From Candidatus Uhrbacteria bacterium GW2011_GWE2_46_68 (GTDB lineage: Bacteria > Patescibacteriota > Patescibacteriia > UBA9934 > GWF2-40-263), in the NCBI GenBank assembly GCA_001002765.1, contig LCMS01000006.1, positions 1 to 46,045 on the forward strand: a DNA stretch of 46,045 nt. The letters run 5' to 3'. Of this stretch, positions 1 to 9,469 are shown piece after piece. Position numbers and translations under genes: made by a program. The notes under the pieces were generated by a model. That model saw only the letters and a list, made by a program, of their open reading frames with translations. It made no database searches and was not told the DNA's origin. Each line of letters opens with the position of its first letter. The stretch's first letter is position 1.

Positions 1-230
1 TGATCTCCTCTCGTTCACTACTGGACAGACGTTGATATGAGCATGGTTGCATACGAGGTAACTGTATCACCTCGTTGCACTAGATTATTGACTCCAGGAT
101 AATAAACAAATTTTATTTTTATTTATTTTAAGAGGGGGGGTGCAAGGTGTTTTCTCCGCTATACTCCGAAAACAATTTTATTAAATTTACGGCTTAATTA
201 AGGTATAATTAACAGATTTTACAAATATTT

Positions 231-1376
231 ATGGATAAACTCAAACCCACAATTGAAAATACAGAAATATTAGAGCCAACCCCTGAAATAGCTAGCGCTG
301 ATGTCAAACCGTCGGTCGACCTAATAAAACAAAAAAAGGGATCCGACGCACAGAATATTGAAACAACGCAAAGAAGAATTACAGATGAGATGAAAATTGC
401 CGAAATACGATCATCCTTGGGTGTCGACAAAGGAGGAGAACGCCTGCAAACTTTTGTTAGTGATCTACCAAACAAAGACGGATTTATTGACTTTAGTCAG
501 TTACAAAGAGTTGGGCATGGTGGTACTCACGATGTGTTTATTTATCCTAAGAATCCGTCATTTGTTATCAAATTAAACAGAGGCGCATTAGAGAAAGCGC
601 TTAGCGTAGGCCAATCCGAGCTACCACCGGAAATACGAAAAATGGCTGAACAATATGTTGAAAGCGAAAATAGTAAAAATGAAGAATTATATAAATATTT
701 CGGCCAAGAGCACTGCTTACGTGAAAAGGCATCTATCCAAAAAATAGGCGTTGAACAAGACGGCATGGCACGAAATATTGAAGGAGTTATCACAATTCAA
801 GAAGCGAGTGATATTTTTAAAGACCCAAATAAAAAAGACTTTAGCACTGGTTATACCGAACAAGATCCCACGTTAGAACAAAACAAAGATACATATGGCA
901 GGATGAATAAAGCACTGTTAGGGGATGGTGAATTTTCCGAAGGCGACTTTTTAAAATTTAATGAAAAATTAAAATCAATTTTTGAATTAGCAGATCAAAA
1001 TAAAGACTTTGCAAACTCTGTGCGAGAATTTTTATTAAGATTTAAAGAGTATTTTGAAGCGTCTGGTAATTTTATTGATTTAGTCGGACAGGAAAATGTG
1101 TTATTTCACCAGAAAGACGGCAAATGGACTTTCCAAATTGGCAGTGTTGTAAAAGGAGAAAACAAACAAGTTATGGAACAAGCAATGAGTACGCTGGAGG
1201 AAAATCCACAAACACTAAACCAAGATCAAAAAATGAGAAACCAACTCTTGAATCAATTGGCGCTGATTAGATTATTAAATGCGACGGGTTTAAAAGTCGG
1301 GATTGGCAAAATTGTAGACATACAATTATCTGAAAAACAACTAAAAAACTTGGATGAAATAAAATTCGCTGCCTAA
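231..1376 (+). CDS. Protein kinase-like/aminoglycoside phosphotransferase-like hypothetical protein (cassette 1 ORF)
   Basis: 381-aa ORF; 'RVGHGGTHDVFIYPKNPSFVIKLN' resembles a Gly-rich loop plus VxK strand of a kinase fold; later 'FIDLVGQENVLF' may be a degenerate catalytic segment. Lies upstream of an attC-like site. Confidence 0.6.
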   Translation: MDKLKPTIENTEILEPTPEIASADVKPSVDLIKQKKGSDAQNIETTQRRITDEMKIAEIRSSLGVDKGGERLQTFVSDLPNKDGFIDFSQLQRVGHGGTHDVFIYPKNPSFVIKLNRGALEKALSVGQSELPPEIRKMAEQYVESENSKNEELYKYFGQEHCLREKASIQKIGVEQDGMARNIEGVITIQEASDIFKDPNKKDFSTGYTEQDPTLEQNKDTYGRMNKALLGDGEFSEGDFLKFNEKLKSIFELADQNKDFANSVREFLLRFKEYFEASGNFIDLVGQENVLFHQKDGKWTFQIGSVVKGENKQVMEQAMSTLEENPQTLNQDQKMRNQLLNQLALIRLLNATGLKVGIGKIVDIQLSEKQLKNLDEIKFAA

Positions 1377-1471
1377 AATACAAATAAGGAGTCTTGGCTC
1401 CGGGGCATTCACCCCCAGCCCCTCTGCCCCTACGCCAAGACAAAATAAAATTTGTTCATTACAGAAAAGTG

Positions 1472-1489
1472 GTCTCGCTGAGGCGAGAC
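1472..1489. terminator. Stem-loop (GTCTCGC-TGAG-GCGAGAC) downstream of cassette 1 ORF
   Basis: Perfect 7-bp stem read directly; only A-rich tail on plus strand so terminator role uncertain. Confidence 0.35.
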
Positions 1490-1508
1490 AAAAAGAAAAG
1501 CATACATC

Positions 1509-1609
1509 ATATAACACGGCATATCTGGTTACGGCTTTTTACAAAAGCCTTCACCCATATTTGCCTCCGCTACGCTACGCCAAACATCAGATATGCCGAA
1601 ACGTTAAGT
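1509..1609 (+). other. attC-like integron recombination site 1
   Basis: R'' ATATAAC (1509-1515), L'' CGGCATATCTG (1517-1527), L' CAGATATGCCG (1588-1598, perfect 11-bp complement), R' GTTAAGT (1603-1609, fits GTTRRRY). Confidence 0.75.
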
Positions 1610-1651
1610 GAAATACAACCGCAAAGAATTAAAATTTTTTAACCAAATACT

Positions 1652-2275
1652 ATGGGCATATTTGATTTCTTAAAAAGCAATACAGAAATAAAAGGAGAAA
1701 TCGGCTATTTTGGGCTAACTCAATGGTGGCTTTCAGGATTTAACGAACAGGAAAGAAATCATATATTACAAACTTTTCAGCCACTAGGCGGGAGCGGAGA
1801 ATCTTTAATCAAAGGAGAAATTACAAGTACAAGCCAAACGGCAATAGGGTTACTTTCAGCACTTGCAGGATGGTTTAATAATGAGCAAGATAGAACCATC
1901 GCATACAGAATGCTTAAAAAAGCCGAAGATTTAATTACTGACAAAACAGATATTCTTGATTTACACTTTCTATTTAGTTCAGAAATAGAGATTTACTACA
2001 GACATAGAAACAGAGACCGAGATGCACTCAATGAAGCTATAAAAGCATGCAAACAGCAGATTAAAATAGCACCTCAAGCAGCAAGTGCATTTAAAAAAGA
2101 ATATAAAGATTCTCCGCTCCCCACTCACAAAGGATATGAACAATTAGCAATTATCGAAGAAAAAGAAAAAAATTTTAATTCTGTTATTGATTTGGCAAAG
2201 AAAGCCATGGCACAAGGTTGGAATGGTGATTGGGAAAAAAGAATTGAAAGATGCACGAAAAAAGCAAATCAATAA
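1652..2275 (+). CDS. Hypothetical protein with TPR-like C-terminal helices (cassette 2 ORF)
   Basis: 207-aa ORF lying between two attC-like sites; 'YEQLAIIEEKEKNFNSVIDLAKKAMAQGW' resembles a TPR repeat. Confidence 0.75.
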   Translation: MGIFDFLKSNTEIKGEIGYFGLTQWWLSGFNEQERNHILQTFQPLGGSGESLIKGEITSTSQTAIGLLSALAGWFNNEQDRTIAYRMLKKAEDLITDKTDILDLHFLFSSEIEIYYRHRNRDRDALNEAIKACKQQIKIAPQAASAFKKEYKDSPLPTHKGYEQLAIIEEKEKNFNSVIDLAKKAMAQGWNGDWEKRIERCTKKANQ

Positions 2276-2289
2276 CGCGGTTGTATTTC

Positions 2290-2367
2290 ACTTAACACGG
2301 CATATACGGCTACGCTTCGCTTCGCCCATATTGCTATCACAACATCGTATATGCCGGAACGTTATCT
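2290..2367 (+). other. attC-like integron recombination site 2
   Basis: R'' ACTTAAC (2290-2296, fits RYYYAAC), L'' CGGCATATACG (2298-2308), L' CGTATATGCCG (2346-2356, perfect complement), R' GTTATCT (2361-2367). Confidence 0.75.
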
Positions 2368-2403
2368 GAAATAAATTTTAACACCAGCTAACACCGAACT
2401 ATT

Positions 2404-2658
2404 ATGACTTGGATCGTTTCCATTGGTTTGTTTGCAGCGATTTGTACAACTATCGCTTTTTTACCCCAAGTAGTAAAAACAATAAAAACCAAACAGACAA
2501 AAGATATTTCTTTTTGGATGTATCTCATCTTTCTTATTGGACTTTTGGCTTGGTTAATTTACGGTATTCTTATTAAAGATTTACCTGTAATTATCGCCAA
2601 CACTGCAACATTTTTGTTAGCTGGTTTGGTTTTTATATTCAAAATTAAATACAAGTGA
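2404..2658 (+). CDS. SemiSWEET / PQ-loop family transporter (cassette 3 ORF)
   Basis: 84-aa, three TM helices; 'FLPQVVKTIKTKQTKDISFWMYLIFLIGLLAWLIYGI' is characteristic of SemiSWEET. Confidence 0.85.
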   Translation: MTWIVSIGLFAAICTTIAFLPQVVKTIKTKQTKDISFWMYLIFLIGLLAWLIYGILIKDLPVIIANTATFLLAGLVFIFKIKYK

Positions 2659-2710
2659 ACCAGCCAAATTGCATCACACAACAGTGCCTGGTGCGAAACA
2701 GCGAAAACCC

Positions 2711-2742
2711 ACGACCGCCTAAAAGGGTGGTCGTCGTTTTTT
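2711..2742 (+). terminator. Rho-independent terminator after SemiSWEET gene
   Basis: ACGACCGCC-TAAAAG-GGTGGTCGT followed by CGTTTTTT. Confidence 0.7.
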
Positions 2743-2747
2743 ACTAC

Positions 2748-2775
2748 AACCTATAACACCGAGTATACGGTTCGG
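2748..2775 (+). other. Truncated attC-like half site
   Basis: CTATAACACCGAGTATACGG matches the R''-L'' layout of the two upstream sites, but no complementary L'/R' arm follows. Confidence 0.35.
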
Positions 2776-2856
2776 GCTATTCCTGCTTCACTAAAGCTAC
2801 GGGGGACTGACGCCCAATTGTTTCAAAAAATTTTCAAATTTCTTTCTAAAATGAAG

Positions 2857-2901
2857 ACACGCCCACGTGAACAAGAACGTGTCTTGTTCGTACGGGCGTG
2901 T
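2857..2901 (-). terminator. Strong hairpin downstream of 2908-3312 gene
   Basis: ACACGCCC..TGAACAAGA-ACGTG-TCTTGTTCG..GGGCGTGT inverted repeat; T-rich tail on minus strand. Confidence 0.55.
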
Positions 2902-2907
2902 GAGACG

Positions 2908-3312
2908 TTACCTCCGCTTGGGATCGACGACGAAGTACTTGCTGGCGTAGCCAATGCAGCTGTACACCAGTGCGCGACCGAGCTCCTTGAAGCCCCAGTT
3001 CGTTCCGGTTATGCCAGCGAGGATGACGGGTTCCTTGGGGAGGAATAGCTTGAGGTCAAAGCAATCCTCAAACTCGTGAGTGTCTTCCCAGACCTCTCCG
3101 TTTTCGTTGCCAGTAACGATCAACGTCACGCGGCATACGCCATCGTTCTCGCAGTCGACGCGAATGTAGAACTCCACACCTTCCTTGTAATCGAGATTGC
3201 ACCACAGGTCAGCGCTAACCCTGACCTGAACGTCGTCGATGTTCCCGAAATCCGGCACAGGTTGGCCATAGCCGAGATGTGAAAGAATCCAAGGATTTTT
3301 GTTGGCGTCCAT
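2908..3312 (-). CDS. Hypothetical protein
   Basis: ORF with ATG at 3312 preceded by GAGGAGGAGA on the minus strand; GC3-rich coding. Confidence 0.65.
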   Translation of the reverse strand: MDANKNPWILSHLGYGQPVPDFGNIDDVQVRVSADLWCNLDYKEGVEFYIRVDCENDGVCRVTLIVTGNENGEVWEDTHEFEDCFDLKLFLPKEPVILAGITGTNWGFKELGRALVYSCIGYASKYFVVDPKRR

Positions 3313-3382
3313 GTCTCCTCCTCGTGATTGAATGAACCTCCACACAGCTTGCTATGAGGAAAATCATTTCACTCACAAAAAG

Positions 3383-3405
3383 ACACCAGTTAGCCTGGTG
3401 TTTTT
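3383..3405. terminator. Terminator hairpin next to tRNA-Thr
   Basis: ACACCAG-TTAGC-CTGGTGT flanked by T/A runs on both sides. Confidence 0.6.
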
Positions 3406-3408
3406 TTG

Positions 3409-3484
3409 TGGAGCCGTTGACCGGGATCGAACCGGTGACCTCATCCTTACCATGGATGTGCTCTACCAACTGAGCTACAACGGC
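3409..3484 (-). tRNA. tRNA-Thr (anticodon GGT), CCA encoded
   Basis: Reverse complement GCCGTTGTAGCTCAGTTGGTAGAGCACATCCATGGTAAGGATGAGGTCACCGGTTCGATCCCGGTCAACGGCTCCA folds as a cloverleaf; anticodon loop ATGGTAA. Confidence 0.95.
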
Positions 3485-3539
3485 AGACATAAAGATGCCC
3501 CCATTCTAGTCGAAGCCTAAGGGATGCGTCAACGTTTCT

Positions 3540-4346
3540 TCATTCCTCTTCTTTTGACCCTTCTAAAACTTTTGCTTTTGCCTCCCATTCTCCTATTTTT
3601 TGATTGTCCGGATTTGCTTCTTTGAGTCGTGCGATCCCCTTTTTCATATCTTCCAAAGATTTCACCAAAAAAGCCGCTTCAATGTAGGCATCCAGATACC
3701 GCGGATTGCGCGGACGAATATCCACAGCGCGCCGCACATGGGCAAGCGACACCTGTGGCCGTTCTTCCATAAGTTCAAGCTCAGCCAAGCTCATTTGCAC
3801 ACTGGCATCCTTTTCATTCAAACGCTCGGCGAATTGAAACGTCTCGCGTGCTTGCGAAAGCTGTTTAGTGCGCAGATACAAATGTCCCAATCCTTCATAC
3901 GCTTTAATTTGTTTTGGATGGTGGCTGATGATCTCAATATATTTTTTCTCCGCGGGAATATATTCTTCTTGCCGCACAAGCCCATCCGCTTCTTCCATTA
4001 ACCTCTTCACCACTTCCTCGCTCATTCCTTCTTCTCCCCCTTCGGCCTCTTTGCGCAATTTTTGATAATACTGTTCCAAACTATAAAGTCGTTGCACCAA
4101 ACGACGCCCTGTGCGACTGATGTCTTTTCCCACACGATGCGCTACACGAACTACTCCGCTCACCTTCCCGGATTGCAATCGGGAAAAACGTTGCCACAAC
4201 AAACGCTCTTTTGTTTGTCGTTCTTTTTCCTCTGGAATAGTGTCTACATCCATCACCCGAAGTGTGTTGATTTTCCCAAATAAAATCCATCCAAGGATCC
4301 CCGCACCTGCAAAAGAAAAAATGATTCCCGTCATCCACCAAAACAT
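3540..4346 (-). CDS. TPR-repeat membrane protein
   Basis: N-terminal TM helix (MFWWMTGIIFSFAGAGILGWILF) and TPR-type repeats ('AYEGLGHLYLRTKQLSQARETFQFAERLNEKDA'). Confidence 0.75.
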   Translation of the reverse strand: MFWWMTGIIFSFAGAGILGWILFGKINTLRVMDVDTIPEEKERQTKERLLWQRFSRLQSGKVSGVVRVAHRVGKDISRTGRRLVQRLYSLEQYYQKLRKEAEGGEEGMSEEVVKRLMEEADGLVRQEEYIPAEKKYIEIISHHPKQIKAYEGLGHLYLRTKQLSQARETFQFAERLNEKDASVQMSLAELELMEERPQVSLAHVRRAVDIRPRNPRYLDAYIEAAFLVKSLEDMKKGIARLKEANPDNQKIGEWEAKAKVLEGSKEEE

Positions 4347-4347
4347 A

Positions 4348-5133
4348 TTAAGACGATTGATGTGCTTCCCCTTCCATAGCTTCAATCGCCGCGGAAAGCA
4401 CTTCTTGCATAAGAGTTAATTTGACGCTCGCCCCTCCCACCAATACTCCGTCAATTTCTTTTTCGCGTAAAAACGCGTACGCATTGGCCCCATCCACACT
4501 TCCTCCATAGAGCACGTGAATCTGCTCGTCGCGTATGGAAGGAAAAATTTCTTTCACCCATCCACGGATGGATTGATGCATCACGACCGCATCTTGAGGA
4601 GTAGCGGCCATGCCGGTTCCAATGGCCCATCGAGGTTCGTAGGCAATAAAAAGTTCAGAAGCAGGAGGATATTCTACTCCCGCAAAATCCTGATGTAATT
4701 GTTGTTCCACGATTTCTTGTGTCTTTCCTTGTGCTCGCTCTTCTGCGGTCTCCCCTACACAGAGCACAGGTGTCATTCCGCTGCGAAACACTTGTTGCAC
4801 TTTTTTTCCAATCATCTCATCGGTCTCGCCAAGAGAGTGTCGACGCTCGGAATGCCCAATGAGGACATAAGACACAGCGAGTTCGGATAACATGCGCGAA
4901 GAAATTTCTCCCGTATAGGCCCCTGTCTCTTCCCAAAACATATCTTGCGCTCCAAGCGCGACATGACTGCGGGTAATGATTTTCCGTACATCAGACAAAG
5001 CGACAAACGAGGGACAGATCACAACATGCGGCACAATTTTTTTACCGCGTAAAGCATAAAGCATGCCGCGGGCAAGAGCAACGCTCTCTCGCACTCCCAC
5101 GTACATTTTCCAATTCCCAATAATGGTTTTCAT
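4348..5133 (-). CDS. tpiA: Triosephosphate isomerase
   Basis: Family signatures GNWKMY, YVLIGHSERR, AYEPRWAIGTG, YGGSVDGANA. Confidence 0.96.
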   Translation of the reverse strand: MKTIIGNWKMYVGVRESVALARGMLYALRGKKIVPHVVICPSFVALSDVRKIITRSHVALGAQDMFWEETGAYTGEISSRMLSELAVSYVLIGHSERRHSLGETDEMIGKKVQQVFRSGMTPVLCVGETAEERAQGKTQEIVEQQLHQDFAGVEYPPASELFIAYEPRWAIGTGMAATPQDAVVMHQSIRGWVKEIFPSIRDEQIHVLYGGSVDGANAYAFLREKEIDGVLVGGASVKLTLMQEVLSAAIEAMEGEAHQSS

Positions 5134-5145
5134 ATCACATGAGCC

Positions 5146-6441
5146 TTAGAATTTTATCCGTGCGGAAAAATCCGCGGCTTTCATAAACGCTTCTTGATTG
5201 ACAAAAGGACCGATCGCCGCCACGGTCATATGATGAATCTGAAACATCTCTTGCGCCACTTGCTCCACATCTTTCATACGCACGTTCATGATCTCTTTCA
5301 AATATTCTTCCACTGTTTTGGTTTGTTCACGGTAGAGCAGAGACTGCCCATACCACTCTGCTCTTGCAAAAGAATCTTCCATGGCTAAACGCATTTTCCC
5401 GCGCACATATTCTTTGGCATCCTTGAGTTCGGAAGTGCGAATATTTCCCTTTCGTTTCATCGCACGACATTCATCAAAAATGGTTTTGAGCGCCAAAGGC
5501 AATCGCGATTTATCAAGCCCCGCGCGAATGGTGAGATACCCGGTGTCTTCATAACTTTCAAGCCAAGAGCGGACAAAATAAGCCAACCCTCTGCGCTCGC
5601 GCACGGCGATAAACAGTCGCGAGCTCATCGTGCCCCCCGCTATGATCGCCAATAATTTTGCGGCGCGTAATTTTTTATCATGCAAGGAATACGCGGGAAA
5701 CCCCAAGGCTAATTGGACTTGTTCCGTCTCTTTTTCTTTTACGATAATCCTTGGCTCTTGTTGATCTTTCCATCCGGCAAAGGGAAGGAAACCTTCGGGT
5801 ATTTTTTCTGTCGCTTTCACGCGTCCGAATGTTTCCGAGAGCCAATCCAAAGCGTGCGCATCAATGTGACCGGAAAGACAAATCACCAATTGCGAAGGTT
5901 GATAATACAGATCGCGATACGCCAAAATATGAGAACGTTTCATGGCTTTCATGCTTGTATGTGTGCCGGCGATATCCAAAGCCAAAGTATTTCCCTTGAA
6001 TAACCCCTGCTCCAAAAGATTTTCCACATACGCCATTGGGTTGTCCTCATACATGTTGATCTCCTCAATGATGACTCCACGCTCACGATTCAATTCTTTG
6101 GGATCATAGGTGGAGTGAAACAACATGTCGTGCAAAAGATCGATCGCCAAATGAGTATGTTCATGATCGGCTTTGACGTAATACCCTGTCGCATCCTTTC
6201 CGGTAAATGCGTTAAATTGTGCGCCCACAGAATCGAGCGTGCGACTGATCGCTAGCGTACTGGGACGTCGTTTAGTCCCCTTAAACATGAGATGCTCAAT
6301 AAAGTGAGAGGCGCCCTGAAGCGACACGGGTTCATAGCGCGAACCTACTTTGCAAAAAACCAAAACCGTCACAGCTTTAGTTCCGGCAAAAGGAACGAAA
6401 CAGACGCGCACCCCATTTTGTAACGTTAAATGTTTCGCCAT
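5146..6441 (-). CDS. M16 family zinc metallopeptidase
   Basis: HFIEHLMFKGT (HxxEH motif) and downstream pitrilysin-family residues. Confidence 0.93.
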   Translation of the reverse strand: MAKHLTLQNGVRVCFVPFAGTKAVTVLVFCKVGSRYEPVSLQGASHFIEHLMFKGTKRRPSTLAISRTLDSVGAQFNAFTGKDATGYYVKADHEHTHLAIDLLHDMLFHSTYDPKELNRERGVIIEEINMYEDNPMAYVENLLEQGLFKGNTLALDIAGTHTSMKAMKRSHILAYRDLYYQPSQLVICLSGHIDAHALDWLSETFGRVKATEKIPEGFLPFAGWKDQQEPRIIVKEKETEQVQLALGFPAYSLHDKKLRAAKLLAIIAGGTMSSRLFIAVRERRGLAYFVRSWLESYEDTGYLTIRAGLDKSRLPLALKTIFDECRAMKRKGNIRTSELKDAKEYVRGKMRLAMEDSFARAEWYGQSLLYREQTKTVEEYLKEIMNVRMKDVEQVAQEMFQIHHMTVAAIGPFVNQEAFMKAADFSARIKF

Positions 6442-6442
6442 A

Positions 6443-7840
6443 TTACCAGGTGAACTTTTGTGCGAAATACGCTTCGAGATCGGTGATCGCTATGCGTTCT
6501 TGTTTCATAGTATCGCGATCGCGCACAGTCACGGCTTGATCTGCCTGCGTGTCAAAATCAACCGTCACGCAATAAGGTGTTCCCACTTCATCTTGTCTGC
6601 GGTAGCGCTTCCCGATGGATTGCGTTTCATCATAATCCGTATACCACCGTTTGGTCAGTTGAGATTGTAACTCATGCGCTTTTCCCATCAATGCCTCTTT
6701 TTTGGACAAAGGAAGCACGGCTATTTTGTAAGGCGCAAGTCGAGGATGAAACCGCATGACCACACGTGTTTCTTTTTCTCCTTTGGCGGTTTCGGTTTCT
6801 TCCTCATGATACGCGTTTAACATCGCCATCAGCGTTAACCGCGACAATCCAAACGTAGGCTCGATCACGTGCGGGATAAACTTCTCCCCCGTCTCCGGAT
6901 CGGTATAACACATCTCTTCTCCGCTTGCCTTGCTATGACTTGTTAAATCAAAATCCGTGCGATAGGCAAGACCGAATAACTCTTTCCATCCAAACGGGGT
7001 GTGATACTCAATATCGGCTGTACGCTTGCTGTAAAAAGAAAGTTCGTCTTTTGTATGTTCTCTCACACGCAAATGTTCTCCATCAAATCCCATCTCCTGA
7101 AGCCACTTTTCCATATCCGTAAGCCAACGATCAAATGTTTCGCTCCACTCGCTCTCACGAATAAAATATTCAAACTCCATAAGATCAAACTCAAGCGTGC
7201 GGAAAATAAAATTACCAGGTGTGATTTCGTTGCGAAACGCTTTTCCGACCGACGCAATACCAAACGGTAACCGACGACGCGTCGTTTCGAGCACGTGCGA
7301 AAAGTTCACAAACATGGCTTGCGCGATTTCTCCGCGCAAGTACACGGTATTTTTTTCTCCTTCGGTTTTTCCGATGGATGTTTGGAACAAAAGATTGAAG
7401 GTGCGCGCTGGAGTAAAATCCAAAGATCCGCACGAAGGACATTTCACTTTTTGCTCCACGATAATTTTGGAAAGTTCTGTGGGAGCTAATCCTTCCACCT
7501 TCACCCCCGGTACCTGATCCTCAATCAAATGATCCGCACGATGACGCGCTTTACATGTTTTACAATCCACCATGGCATCATTAAAATTCGCCACATGTCC
7601 GGAGGCTTCCCATACTTTTGAGTTCATCAAAATCGCGGCATCGAGTCCCACCATATCGGTGCGCCCATGCACATACCGAGCCCACCACCAATCGCGCAAA
7701 TTATTTTTCAGTTCAGTCCCCAAAGGTCCAAAATCCCAAGCGTTTGCCAATCCGCCGTAAATGGCCGAGCCCGGATATACAAACCCGCGCTTTTTGGCGA
7801 GAGCCACCAAGGATTCCATGTTCACAGATGATTCATTCAT
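6443..7840 (-). CDS. glyS: Glycine--tRNA ligase
   Basis: GlyRS class II motifs: 'RGFVYPGSAIYGGLANAWDFGPLGTELKNN', 'GKAFRNEITPGNFIFRTLEFDLMEFEYF'. Confidence 0.96.
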   Translation of the reverse strand: MNESSVNMESLVALAKKRGFVYPGSAIYGGLANAWDFGPLGTELKNNLRDWWWARYVHGRTDMVGLDAAILMNSKVWEASGHVANFNDAMVDCKTCKARHRADHLIEDQVPGVKVEGLAPTELSKIIVEQKVKCPSCGSLDFTPARTFNLLFQTSIGKTEGEKNTVYLRGEIAQAMFVNFSHVLETTRRRLPFGIASVGKAFRNEITPGNFIFRTLEFDLMEFEYFIRESEWSETFDRWLTDMEKWLQEMGFDGEHLRVREHTKDELSFYSKRTADIEYHTPFGWKELFGLAYRTDFDLTSHSKASGEEMCYTDPETGEKFIPHVIEPTFGLSRLTLMAMLNAYHEEETETAKGEKETRVVMRFHPRLAPYKIAVLPLSKKEALMGKAHELQSQLTKRWYTDYDETQSIGKRYRRQDEVGTPYCVTVDFDTQADQAVTVRDRDTMKQERIAITDLEAYFAQKFTW

Positions 7841-7850
7841 AAAATCTTTT

Positions 7851-8405
7851 TCAAACGGTCATGATTTCTTCTTCTTTCTTCGTTGCCATATCCTCGATCC
7901 TGGTCGTATATTCTTTTGTCATCTTATCGAGTTCATCGAGCGTTTTAAATTTTTCATCCTCACCTATCTCCTTTGCTTTTTCCATGGCCATGACTTGTTC
8001 GCGCACATTCTCACGCACCCCGCGCGCACTCACCTTTGCTTCTTCTTCGCGTTCTTTCATTTGCTTCACAAGATGTCGGCGATTTTCTTCGGTCATTTGC
8101 GGCAGACTAATACGCACTGTGCTCCCGTCCACGGCAGGATTGATCCCCACATTCGCTTCTCGAATCCCTTTTTCAATTGCCTGGGTCATGGATTTATCCC
8201 AAGGTTCAATCACAAGAGTCTTGGCGTCTTGCGTCATAATCGACGCTACGCTTTTGATATCCATGATGGCACCGTAAGCTTGAATTTTGATATCTTCCAC
8301 AAGGGCGGGAGACGCACGACCGGTGCGTAAAGCATTGAAATCTTTTTGTAAATGATCCACAACGCTTTGAAAATCTTCTTTATGAGACACAAGAAATGCA
8401 TGCAT
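7851..8405 (-). CDS. frr: Ribosome recycling factor
   Basis: 'LRTGRASPALVEDIKI', 'VRISLPQMTEENRRHLVKQMKEREEEAKVSARGVR'. Confidence 0.96.
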   Translation of the reverse strand: MHAFLVSHKEDFQSVVDHLQKDFNALRTGRASPALVEDIKIQAYGAIMDIKSVASIMTQDAKTLVIEPWDKSMTQAIEKGIREANVGINPAVDGSTVRISLPQMTEENRRHLVKQMKEREEEAKVSARGVRENVREQVMAMEKAKEIGEDEKFKTLDELDKMTKEYTTRIEDMATKKEEEIMTV

Positions 8406-8418
8406 ACAAGATGAATCG

Positions 8419-9468
8419 TTAATCGTCTAATTGAATGATGCCCACATACACGCGAGATGTTTCTGTGGGATCAATAACAAGAGTGTTTGGTGTTTTGGTC
8501 GTCTGAATTTTTGATGTGGTCCAGGTGGTTCCGCCATCCTGCGAACGATAAAATATGGATCCCGCGGCATAATATAATTTATTGGCATCATCAGGCGCGA
8601 TTCCAAACGCTCTGATGGAAACTTCTCCGGAGGCGGTAAGCAAAGATACGGGTTCCCATATTTCTCCTCCGTCAAACGAACGCAGTAAACCATAAGCCGT
8701 GGAAGCAATGACCACGCTTGTATTTTGCGTTTGCACCATCCCAAATACTTGATCGGCTTTTTTATAATCATCCAAAGATTCTTCTATGACGTTCCATGTC
8801 GCTCCGCTATCGAATGTTTTCAAAAACCCATCTTTGCTTGTAGACACAAGGATGTTGCGACTATCGGCATTGCTCACCAAAATATCCGTAATGGCCGAGT
8901 CTGAAGAGGTAACCGTACGCCATGTTGCTCCTGCATCTTCACTCTTTAGCACATCTCCGTTTGTCAGCCCTATCCACACGATTTGCGCATTGTACCAATC
9001 AACTGCAATGCGATGGACACTGACCTCGGCACGCGTCTCCACATACACCTCGCTGTCAAAATTGCGTCCGCAATCCACGGTCTTATATAACCTTTGATCC
9101 TTGGCAACATACACGGTGCACACATCGGTCGGATCCACTTCGACATCGCGGATATATCCATCTTTCAGCGCTTCCACTCGCGGCCTCATCCAACTTTGCC
9201 CGCCATCTTCAGTCAATAACAATCCTCGTTTTGATGTCCCCGCATAAAGCACAAGATGATCTTCCGGATCCATTTCCAAAATCGAGACTTCGGTGGAGGC
9301 AAGGGTTCCGAGTCCTTGAGACGTTAATACTAAAGTAGACTGTTCAAAATCTTCCCCACCATTGGTGGAAACAAAAACACCCGCATCGGTTTGTGAAGAA
9401 GAACTGCCGGAGCAACCGAATCCCAATAACACAACACTCGTTAAAAAAAGAAAAAAAGGGAGACGCAT
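8419..9468 (-). CDS. BNR/YCF48-like beta-propeller lipoprotein
   Basis: Signal peptide with lipobox-like LLGFGCSG; repeated SxDGGxTW/SEDAGATW motifs. Confidence 0.85.
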   Translation of the reverse strand: MRLPFFLFLTSVVLLGFGCSGSSSSQTDAGVFVSTNGGEDFEQSTLVLTSQGLGTLASTEVSILEMDPEDHLVLYAGTSKRGLLLTEDGGQSWMRPRVEALKDGYIRDVEVDPTDVCTVYVAKDQRLYKTVDCGRNFDSEVYVETRAEVSVHRIAVDWYNAQIVWIGLTNGDVLKSEDAGATWRTVTSSDSAITDILVSNADSRNILVSTSKDGFLKTFDSGATWNVIEESLDDYKKADQVFGMVQTQNTSVVIASTAYGLLRSFDGGEIWEPVSLLTASGEVSIRAFGIAPDDANKLYYAAGSIFYRSQDGGTTWTTSKIQTTKTPNTLVIDPTETSRVYVGIIQLDD

Positions 9469-9469
9469 A

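Noticed and set aside
1394-1642. 82-aa ORF across attC-like site 1
   Set aside because: Spans the recombination site and hairpins; no RBS or domain.
3332-3520. ORFs overlapping the tRNA gene ('AVDRDRTGDLILTMDVLYQLSYNGR')
   Set aside because: Translation of antisense tRNA-Thr sequence; a known spurious annotation pattern.
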